A DNA stretch of 13,860 nt, from contig JANMQK010000253.1 of the NCBI GenBank assembly GCA_031370485.1, positions 1 through 13,860 on the forward strand, in the 5' to 3' direction. The translations under genes and the position numbers were made by a program. Source of the stretch: JANMQK01 sp031370485 (GTDB lineage: Bacteria; Acidobacteriota; Polarisedimenticolia; Gp22-AA2). The notes beneath the pieces are model-generated. The model was given only the letters and a program-made list of their open reading frames with translations. It was not told the origin of the DNA and did no database searches. This document shows, in pieces, positions 1 through 6,900 of this stretch (its first letter is position 1; each line of letters begins with the position of its first letter).

Positions 1-993
1 GCCCTGCCCCCGCGCCTCCTTCACCGCCTTGGTGAGGGCGGGGACGATCTCGAAGAGGTCGCCCACGACACCCACGTGGGCGACCACGAAGATCGGCGCC
101 TCGGGGTCCTTGTTGACGGCCACGATGTACCCCGACCCGCGCATCCCCACCAGGTGCTGGATGGCCCCCGAGATGCCGCAGGCGATGTAGAGCTTGGGAT
201 TCACAGTCACGCCGCTGCTGCCGATCTGGTGCTCGTGCGGCAGCCATCCCATGTCGGTCACGGGACGCGATGCGCCGACCTGCCCTCCAAGGGCGGCCGC
301 CAGGTCCTTGATGACTGCGAACTTCTCGGCCGTGCCCAGGCCGCGTCCGCCCGAGACGATAATGGGCGCCTGGGTGAGATCCACCGCGCCCGCCTCCCCC
401 TTCTTGATCTCCACGAAGCGGGCCCTGATTTCGCTCCCCGCCGCGGCCGCGACCTTGCGCACGGTGCCGCTGGTCTTGCCGGTGAAAGCGGGCGAGGCCC
501 CCCGCTGCAGCGTGGCGACGAGGGGACGGCTGTCCCCCATTTCGAGCACCTGGATGAACTTGCCGTTGAACACCTTCCTCGTGAACCGCGGGCGGCCCTC
601 CACGAAGGCGATGCCGGAGCACTCGGTGGCCAGCGGCACGCCGAGGCCGGCGGCCACGAGCGGCGCCACGTCCCACCCGTTCGGAGTGTGACCGACCAGG
701 AGCATCTGCGGCGCCTCGTCCTTGACAACGGCCTCGATGGCCCGGCCAAAAGCGTCGCCGGTATAGTTCTCGACCGCCGCCCCCTCGGCGAAAATGACCT
801 CCGCGGCGCCGCGCGCCGCCACCTGGTCGGCCAGCGCCTCGACACCTTTTCCCAGAACCAGCGCTTTCACCTCCGCGCCCGGATTCCAGCCGGCCTCCTT
901 CGCCAGCCGGTGGGCCAGGCCGAGAAGCTCCCAGGTCGTGTCCCGGACCGCGCCCCCTTCATGCTCGACAAGGATCAGGATTTTGCAGCCCAT
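1..993 (-). CDS. etfA: Electron transfer flavoprotein subunit alpha (3' end just outside window)
   Basis: EtfA carries the FAD of the soluble electron transfer flavoprotein. The complex collects electrons from acyl-CoA and other flavin dehydrogenases and passes them to ETF:quinone oxidoreductase. I translated the minus strand from the ATG at 993 and found 331 uninterrupted codons reaching base 1. The N-terminal alpha/beta domain opens MGCKILILVEH, with no ferredoxin-like extension. The C-terminal FAD domain has SGGRGLG (about residues 214-220), GASRPVTDMGWLP (242-254), HQIGSSG (255-261), the CGISGAIQHLVGM stretch (272-284) and AVNKDPEAPIF (292-302), all hallmarks of the family. The family is about 310-330 residues long, so only a few residues and the stop should be missing. 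The gene starts 2 bases after the etfB stop, so the two are one operon with probable translational coupling. The identification is secure. Confidence 0.97.
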   Translation of the reverse strand, partial: MGCKILILVEHEGGAVRDTTWELLGLAHRLAKEAGWNPGAEVKALVLGKGVEALADQVAARGAAEVIFAEGAAVENYTGDAFGRAIEAVVKDEAPQMLLVGHTPNGWDVAPLVAAGLGVPLATECSGIAFVEGRPRFTRKVFNGKFIQVLEMGDSRPLVATLQRGASPAFTGKTSGTVRKVAAAAGSEIRARFVEIKKGEAGAVDLTQAPIIVSGGRGLGTAEKFAVIKDLAAALGGQVGASRPVTDMGWLPHEHQIGSSGVTVNPKLYIACGISGAIQHLVGMRGSGYIVAVNKDPEAPIFVVAHVGVVGDLFEIVPALTKAVKEARGQG

Positions 994-995
994 GC

Positions 996-1790
996 TCAGA
1001 TCACCCCCGTCTTCTCGCGGATGCGCTTCACGATCTCGCGGGCGACCTCGTCGGCCGCTCCCTTCACGATCTCGGCGCCCTTCCCCTTCGTGGGAAGCGC
1101 CAGCCGCACGGTCCGCAGCCTGGCGGCCTTGCCGCCGACCGTCGCGGGGTCGATACCGAGGTCCTGGAGCCCGACCGTCCTGATCTCCTTCTTCTTCGCG
1201 GCCATGATCCCCTTGAGGCTGGCGTAGCGCGGCTCGTTGATCCCGGTCTGCACCGTGATGACCGCGGGCAGCGTCAGGTCGACGACTTGAAGCCGGTTGT
1301 TCTCCAATTCTCTCTCGACGCGCACGACCCCGCCGTCCTGGAGCGCCAGGGACAGCGCCGCAGTGGCGCACGGCCGATCGATGAGCCGCGCCAGGAGAGG
1401 GCCAATCTGCGCGTAGTTGTCGTCATCCGCCTGCAACCCGGCGAGGATTAGGGAAAAGCCCTCGGTCTTGATGGCGGCCGCGATGACGGTTGCCATCGCC
1501 AGCGGCTCGCTCCCCTCGAGGGCGGCGTCCTTCACGTGGATCGCCCGGTCGGCGCCGGTTGCAAGGCAGGTCCTCAGAATAGTGGCGGCCCTCTCCGGGC
1601 CGACCGACAGCGCCACGACCTCGGTCACCTTCCCCGCGTCCTTGAGCCGCAGCAGCTCTTCGAGCGCGTACCGGTCATAGTCGTTCAGGCCGTAGGCGAG
1701 ATTGGCTTCGTCGACCCACGTTCCGGCGCTGTTGAGCCGTAAAGGCGAATCGGCGTTCGGGACCTGCTTGACGAGCACCAAGCTCTTCAT
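996..1790 (-). CDS. etfB: Electron transfer flavoprotein subunit beta
   Basis: EtfB is the partner of EtfA in the cytoplasmic ETF heterodimer and normally binds a structural AMP. The protein (264 residues from the chosen start) begins MKSLVLVKQVP. It has the nucleotide-site segment LSVGPERA (about 61-68), the stretch AGLQADDDNYAQIGP (117-131), and the ETF-beta signature around VERELENNRLQVVDL running into NEPRYASLKGIMAAKKK (185-201). The length is usual for the family. I chose the ATG at 1790 because GGAGG lies at 1800-1796, five bases upstream. The frame can also be opened by a GTG at 1796, but that codon overlaps the ribosome binding site. It is the first gene of an etfB-etfA operon, with the promoter about 30 bases upstream. 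The sequence does not show whether this ETF is of a bifurcating type. Confidence 0.97.
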   Translation of the reverse strand: MKSLVLVKQVPNADSPLRLNSAGTWVDEANLAYGLNDYDRYALEELLRLKDAGKVTEVVALSVGPERAATILRTCLATGADRAIHVKDAALEGSEPLAMATVIAAAIKTEGFSLILAGLQADDDNYAQIGPLLARLIDRPCATAALSLALQDGGVVRVERELENNRLQVVDLTLPAVITVQTGINEPRYASLKGIMAAKKKEIRTVGLQDLGIDPATVGGKAARLRTVRLALPTKGKGAEIVKGAADEVAREIVKRIREKTGVI

Positions 1791-1821
1791 CCCCACCTCC
1801 GCGGATGATCGTGAGGCGCCT

Positions 1822-1849
1822 AGGATAGTCGATCAGACATCTTGGTCAA
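1822..1849 (-). promoter_or_regulatory. Sigma-70-type promoter of etfBA
   Basis: Read on the minus strand, TTGACC (1849-1844) is followed by 16 bases and TATCCT (1827-1822). The etfB ribosome binding site starts 22 bases downstream of the -10 box. The match to the -35 consensus is 5 of 6 and to the -10 consensus 4 of 6. A strong hairpin (1855-1889) abuts the upstream side. This is a prediction from sequence only. Confidence 0.6.
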
Positions 1850-1854
1850 GCGGG

Positions 1855-1889
1855 GCGGAGGGGGGCGGCCCGGGGTCGCCCCCCTCCGC
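1855..1889. repeat. Perfect 13-bp GC-rich hairpin upstream of the etf promoter
   Basis: GCGGAGGGGGGCG (1855-1867) and its exact complement CGCCCCCCTCCGC (1877-1889) flank a 9-base loop. No U-run follows on either strand, so it is not a classical intrinsic terminator. It lies directly upstream of the etfB -35 box. It could act as a barrier to read-through from the upstream minus-strand gene, as a protein binding site, or as an intergenic palindrome. Confidence 0.7.
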
Positions 1890-1910
1890 TCGCGTGCGCT
1901 GTTCACTCCT

Positions 1911-2075
1911 GTCGCGCAGCGCCGCGCCCCGCAGCCTCCGGGCCGTGTGAGACGGAGCGCCGGGGCCCCTCCGCGCGGTCTTCAGCGCGGAGGGCGGCGC
2001 GAGGCGAACCGAGGGGAGGAACGCGAAGCGTTCCGGACCCGTGCCCGGCGGCTGCGGGGCGCGGCGCGGCGCGAC
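1911..2075. repeat. Nested inverted-repeat (cloverleaf-like) intergenic element
   Basis: The outer arms 1911-1943 and 2043-2075 pair at 31 of 33 positions (mismatches 1918/2068 and 1937/2049), including an 18-bp perfect run at 1919-1936/2050-2067. Two further hairpins lie inside. One pairs CCCTCCGCGC (1967-1976) with GCGCGGAGGG (1985-1994), extended by GCGCC (1957-1961) with GGCGC (1996-2000). The other pairs GGAACGC (2018-2024) with GCGTTCC (2028-2034) around a GAA loop. Together they would fold as a three-way junction in RNA or single-stranded DNA. The strand of any transcript is unknown. The right part overlaps the predicted C-terminal codons of the small minus-strand gene, which makes those codons doubtful. 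Alternatives are a MITE- or REP-like repeat, a structured RNA, or a chance product of high GC. Confidence 0.6.
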
Positions 2076-2506
2076 TGAAAGAGCTTCCGGCGCCGGCGGC
2101 CCGTGTCCAGGGCGGGCGGCCGGCGCCGGGTTTCTGGGAGCCCCGACAAAAGACGGTGGGGAGCAGCCGTCTTGGGGCTGGGGGGGGAGGGTCCGGACTC
2201 GGGGTCGCCCGGGAAGATCGGTGGCTCCCTTCGAACGGGCCCGGTCGGCTGTCCGTAAACCGGGCCGGAAGAATCGACGGGCTCACGAGGCCCGTCGTAG
2301 ATGAGCTGGTACTTGCCGAAGGAGACGCGCTCCACGATGAGTGTCGTGGCCGCGAGGTTGCCCATGCAATGCCGGACCAGGAAGCTCTGGACGCGGGGGA
2401 GCGGCCAGTCGTTGAGCGACAGAACACGGGCCGCGTCGCTGGCGGTGAACGGTTCCTGAAGCCTTCCGGTCGCGATCACTTCCCTGAGAAGATCGTCCAG
2501 GCTCAT
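1982..2506 (-). CDS. Small winged-helix-like protein, C-terminus doubtful
   Basis: The ATG at 2506 is preceded by AGGAGG (2518-2513) with a 6-base spacer, a near-ideal ribosome binding site, so I take it as a real gene start although the frame stays open further upstream. The ORF is 174 codons. Residues 1-70 look folded: an N-terminal helix (MSLDDLLREVI), helices around FTASDAARVL and WPLPRVQSFLVRHC, then a beta-wing-like LIVERVSFGKYQLIY. That pattern suggests a winged-helix fold, possibly DNA binding; I know no family for it. From about residue 75 the protein becomes Pro-rich, and after residue 120 very Arg-rich. This tail runs through a G8 tract (2180-2187), a terminator-like hairpin (2150-2173) and the cloverleaf repeat. 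The true protein may therefore be shorter, through a frameshift or sequencing error at the G8 tract. The N-terminal part is fairly sure, the C-terminal part is not. Confidence 0.6.
   Translation of the reverse strand: MSLDDLLREVIATGRLQEPFTASDAARVLSLNDWPLPRVQSFLVRHCMGNLAATTLIVERVSFGKYQLIYDGPREPVDSSGPVYGQPTGPVRREPPIFPGDPESGPSPPSPKTAAPHRLLSGLPETRRRPPALDTGRRRRKLFQSRRAAPRSRRARVRNASRSSPRFASRRPPR
2148..2173 (-). terminator. Terminator-like hairpin with T-run
   Basis: On the minus strand AAGACGG (2173-2167) pairs with CCGTCTT (2156-2150) across a 10-base loop, followed directly by further T residues (TTTT across 2151-2148 in total). This is the only hairpin in the spacer with a T-run. It sits inside the nominal reading frame of the small minus-strand gene, consistent with that gene really ending near here. 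The T-run is short, so efficiency is uncertain. Confidence 0.4.
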
Positions 2507-2675
2507 GTCGATCCTCCTCTGCGCCGCGCGAGAACGCAACCACAAGAGCATGTTGCTCCACGTCAATCGCGTTTCGAACCGAGGTCTGAATACTGAACCT
2601 GAGATGAACTCTGGCGGCGATTCACTGACCGGCCCGGATCCAACCTTTCCGTCCGGTCGCTGATGCGACGCCCGG

Positions 2676-2704
2676 AATATACGTTCAAAACTGTTATGGC
2701 GCAA
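2676..2704 (-). promoter_or_regulatory. Candidate promoter for the small winged-helix-like gene
   Basis: On the minus strand TTGCGC (2704-2699) is followed by 17 bases and TATATT (2681-2676). The start codon at 2506 would then have a leader of about 160 bases. This AT-richer patch (about 2670-2725) lies in the divergent 267-base spacer between the small minus-strand gene and the plus-strand gene at 2774, so it may also hold the plus-strand promoter, for which I found no convincing boxes. Confidence 0.4.
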
Positions 2705-2773
2705 TGACATTAGTTTTTCTTTTCGTATGCTGTCCTTCCGGATGGTCCTCGGCGCGCGTGAACCTCTGCGATA

Positions 2774-3976
2774 ATGATTTCCATGGACGACCGCATCCAA
2801 AATCTCGGAGAGTCGATCTGGGCCACGCTGCAACGCATGGTCCGCGAGCTGCTGAGCCGTAAGCCGGGCGGGCACCTTGTCGACGGACGGATGCCGGAGA
2901 TCGATCTGCACCTGCCGATCGTCGTGCAGGGCCCCGACGCCGGGCCCCAGGATTTCGCGCGGCGACTGAGGGCGATCCTGGACGGCCAGATTGAAGAGGC
3001 GATCGCGCAGGCCGCCGCCTTCCGTCCCGGACATGCTTTCTGCCACCGCTGCAGCGCCGCCGACTGCGCGCACTCCCTTCCGCCGTCCTCCCGGCACGTC
3101 TTCATCGGCTACGCACCGACCGGCACGCCCCGCTGGGAGGAGTTCGCCCAGTTCTGCCTCGAGCGGCGCCACCCGGAGGTGGACAGGCTGTACGGCGATC
3201 CGCCGGCGTTCCTGACGCTGTTCCAGGATGCCGGGACCCTCGGGGCCGAGCTTCTTCAGCCGTTCCAGGTCGAGACGCGGCAGCTGCTCGGGCAGGTGAC
3301 GGCGGGGTTTTTCCCCCTGCGGACGCAGGCCGGGGAAGGACGGGGTGTCCTGGCCCTGACGCTTCAGGTAAGCGCCACGGGGCCGCCCGGCGGCGCCCGC
3401 CGGCTCGGCCTGAACATCCTCGGAAGGACGCCGCAGGGGGAGGATCTCGGCATGCTGTGGGAGAGGCAGGACGACCTGGCCTGGCGCCGGGCGGTCCGCT
3501 GGGCCCAGGCGGCGCTCACCACTGTCGGCCGCGCCGCGCCCCACTCCGGCCGCCACGCGGCGCGCCCCCCAAAGGAAGTGGAGGACAGAGTGGCGGGAAT
3601 CCTGCGCGGCCTGGCGCGCCGCCTCGAGGCCGACCTGCGCGCGCGCTCACGCCGGACGCAACACGCTGACCACCGCCACGAGGCGGGCGACCGGCCCACG
3701 CGCAAGGCCATCGACGACGTCAAAGAGGCCCGGTCCGCCGCCGCCTACCTGGTCGACGAGCGGTCAGGTGCCATGGTCATCCTGGGAGAGCGCGGCCGCA
3801 CGCACTTCTTCACGCCGGAGGGGCGCCTGGTCTCGAGCGTCCGCTACAGCCGCGACGCGATCGAGCGCAAGCGGAAGCTGGGGCTCTGGCGGGTCATCAG
3901 CGAGGCCGAGGCGCGGGAGTTCAGGGACAGGGTCCTGCAGGGGGGACGGAAGGAGCGGGAGGCGCCGGCCCCCTAA
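2774..3976 (+). CDS. Uncharacterised 400-residue protein with a Cys/His cluster
   Basis: I do not recognise the family. The protein has no signal peptide or membrane segment and looks cytoplasmic. A helical N-terminus (about 1-80) leads to a compact metal-site-like cluster, C90-x2-C93-x4-C98-x-H100, followed by the motif-like FIGYAPTGTPRWEEF (110-124). A middle mixed alpha/beta part (about 175-250) is followed by a charged Arg/His-rich linker (270-315). A C-terminal segment (about 324-390) reads as beta strands, then a basic helix and an acidic/basic helix. Two start codons compete, 2774 and 2783; neither has a visible Shine-Dalgarno sequence, and I keep the longer. It is divergent from the small winged-helix-like gene, and its TAA stop overlaps the TAG stop of the convergent protease gene. 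Third-codon GC is high and the frame is intact, so it is very probably expressed. A zinc- or Fe-S-binding role is inference from the cluster alone. Confidence 0.8.
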   Translation: MISMDDRIQNLGESIWATLQRMVRELLSRKPGGHLVDGRMPEIDLHLPIVVQGPDAGPQDFARRLRAILDGQIEEAIAQAAAFRPGHAFCHRCSAADCAHSLPPSSRHVFIGYAPTGTPRWEEFAQFCLERRHPEVDRLYGDPPAFLTLFQDAGTLGAELLQPFQVETRQLLGQVTAGFFPLRTQAGEGRGVLALTLQVSATGPPGGARRLGLNILGRTPQGEDLGMLWERQDDLAWRRAVRWAQAALTTVGRAAPHSGRHAARPPKEVEDRVAGILRGLARRLEADLRARSRRTQHADHRHEAGDRPTRKAIDDVKEARSAAAYLVDERSGAMVILGERGRTHFFTPEGRLVSSVRYSRDAIERKRKLGLWRVISEAEAREFRDRVLQGGRKEREAPAP

Positions 3977-6900
3977 CCTGCCCGGCAGCCGAGGACGGCG
4001 CCGATTCTCTCCGCCGCTCCGAGCAGTCGCGCGGCCTGTTCCGCCGCGATCTTCGGCCGTTTGTTCTCCGATTCCTGCCGTACCTTTCTCGCGAACTCGT
4101 CGATCTTGTGGCAGGCCTTGTCGACTCGACCGCGGGCGGTTTCCCTGATCGCCTCCCTGATCTTGTTGTCCAGGTCATTGGCCAGGCCCTTCGGGATTGG
4201 AAGGGTCTCGAGGAGCCTGCCGAGATTGCCGAGCTGCTCTTCCGCGCCGGCGACATGCACCAGGAAGCTTCCGCCCGCCCCGTTCCCGGACGCATCGGAG
4301 GCCGTGCAGACCACTCTCGTGGACGCGCCTGCGGCATTGATGGGGACGATGCTACCCCGCGGCGGGAGGCAGGCAGGGACGATCGGCCCCTGGCACAGGT
4401 CGGTTGCGATGACGGCGGCATCGAGCGGCGCGCCCCCGGGGCCGGTGGCGTCGATGGTGACGAGCCCGGGGAGATCGAGCACCGGCGGCGCCGTGTCGAC
4501 AACGGACGAAATCGCCGAGCCGGTGCCTTCCTCGCCGAAGGTGTCGACCACCCTCACCCCGATCCGGTGAGGCCCGGGCGGGAGCACAATGACGACCAGG
4601 GGCCCGCTGGCCAGCGGCCTCTGAGACGGCAGTCCCGGGTCCTCTTTCCACTCGTACGACACGATCTCCCCCGACAGGCCCGGGGGCGAATCGGGGTCCT
4701 CGGAGGCGGTCGCGTCGAGCGTCAGCGCCCCGCCGCCCGGCCGATCGCATTCGGCGATCGGAGTCACGACCACCACGGCGCGGGGAGCATTGTTGACGAT
4801 CAGATCCTTCTCCCCCTGGTAGAGGAATTCCCCCGCCGCCGACACCGGGACCGTCGTCCCGTCGGTGAGAGTTATCCGCAGCAGGTACCGAGCACCCGGC
4901 AGCAGCCCCGGGATGGCCGAACGGCGGGGCAGCCCGTTCGTGAAGGGTATCGTCAGGATGGCGGAGCCCATCGCCGGCGAGGGCCGACCGGTCTTGGGCG
5001 CCGAGATGAGATCGAAGACTTCCAGTGCGCCGCTCAACGGATCGCCCTGGGGGTCGCGGGCGAGCGCCGCGACCTCGAGCACCTCCCCGCCGTCCTGCCG
5101 GATGGCGGTCAGCGACAGAGTCGGCTGGCACGCGTCCCCCGATCCATCGCGGTTCGAATCCTCCTGGCCGGGATCGAAAACCACCGGGCAGTCGTCACAG
5201 GCGTCGCCGACGAAGTCATGGTCGGCGTCCTCCTGCCCCGGGTTGAAGGCCATGGGGCAGTCGTCGGAACCGTCCGGCACACCGTCCCCGTCGCCGTCCC
5301 CCAGGACGCCCAGTGTCGCGGGGATTTCCACGAGCGGAGAAGCGGGATCGTCGCTGATGATCTCTACGGTTGCACGGTAGCCCCCCGGCGCGAGGGTCCC
5401 CGCACGGAAGAGCGCGGTGATCGGCAGAGCGCCGCCGGGGGGAACGACACCGGCAACCGGGTCGAGTGAGAGAAATTTCCCGGAGCAGGCCGCGGGCGCC
5501 TCGAGCGCGATCCCGGCGGGGGCGCCGAGGCCGACGGCCACCTGCCGGACGTTTCCGGAGGAAATTTCGACCGCGACGAGCCTGCCGCCCCGCTCCGTCA
5601 CGTACGCGGTGCCGCCGGCCTCGTCCAGGGCGATACCACCGGGCGCCTCCAACCCGGCCGCGACATCCCGGATGACGCCAGTGGCGGGGTCGACCGCGAC
5701 CAGCTCACCATCCTCGTTCGTCACGTAGGCAGGACCGCCGGACGCGGCAAGCGCCATGGCGGTCGCGCCGACCAGCCCGGCGGGGACGCGCGCGATCGCC
5801 CCGGACGCGAGGTCGATCGAAACGAAATCGCCGCTCTGCCCATCGACCACATAGGCCGACCTCCCGCCGGGGTCGAGGGCCAGGGCGGCCACGCTGCCGG
5901 CACCCGACGCCACGCGCTTGAAGGTCCCCGTCCGGAGATCGACCGCGGCAAGAGTGCCGCCGCTCTCCGCCACGTACGCCACGGTCAGCGCCGGGTTCAG
6001 GACCACGGCCGAGGGGCCCTGCAATCCCGGGGCGAAGCGGGAGACCTGTCCCGTCGCGAGATTGACCGTCGTCAGCGTCCCGGTGACCTCCGTAACGTAG
6101 GCAATCCCCCGGGCCCCGTCGAGCGCCAGGCCGCGAGGGGAAGAGAGGTGCGTTGCGACGGGGGCCTTCGCTCCCGTGGCGAGGTCCACCGCCGCGACGG
6201 CGCCGCCCATCGTCTCGCTCACGATCGCGCGGCCGGGCCGGCAGGCCCCGGGCGGCGCGCCCTCCGGCTCCAGCCCGATGATCTTGAGGCCGAACGTGAG
6301 GGGGCTTCCTCCGGTGTTGGCCAGGGTCAGCATTCTCGTCTCCTGCCTCCCCGCGGTCACTTTCGCGTCGAGGGCGGGGGGCTGGACGCCCATGACCGGG
6401 GGCGCGCCGCCGGCCCCCGTGAGTAGTACGCGTACAACCGGGTTGTCGGGATCGTTGCTCGCGATCGTCAGGACGCCTTCGAGCCTTCCCAGGGAGGCGG
6501 GATGGAACCGGACACGCAGGATCGCGGTTCCCCCAGGCGGGATGCCGAAAAACGAAGGGGTCGCGGAGAATTCCGCCGGCTCGGCGATGACGGGACCGAC
6601 CTCCAGTCCGACGCTGCCGGTGTTCATGAGTGTGAGCACGACCTCCGCCGTGACCCCCGCGAAGATCGTTCCGAAATCAAGCCCCGCGGAGAGGTCGGCG
6701 CCCGGGTAGCGCAGCTGGACCATCTGGCGGTTCACCGCGCAGCTCGTTCCGACAGCCGGGGAATTGCGTACCGCGATCTCCACCGCACCGTCCTCCGCCA
6801 GGGAGCTCAGGAGCGCCGCGTCCAGGCGGAATGTCCCGCCGGCGGTAGCGCAGACCGATGGCGCCCTCCCCACGCTTCCGAGCAGAGTCCCCTCCGCCGA

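Noticed and set aside
76..1227. 383-codon plus-strand open frame over etfA and the end of etfB
   Set aside because: It is antisense to clear ETF subunits, and the translation is low in complexity with no recognisable motif.
1791..1796. GTG at 1796 as start of etfB
   Set aside because: It overlaps the GGAGG at 1800-1796, which is correctly spaced for the ATG at 1790; the family also starts at this MK(x)LVLVK point.
1855..1889. Intrinsic terminator
   Set aside because: The stem is strong but neither strand has a U-run after it, so I list it only as a hairpin.
2507..3556. Upstream extension of the small minus-strand gene to a 524-codon frame starting at 3556
   Set aside because: The extension is antisense to the plus-strand 400-residue gene and ignores the strong ribosome binding site before the ATG at 2506.
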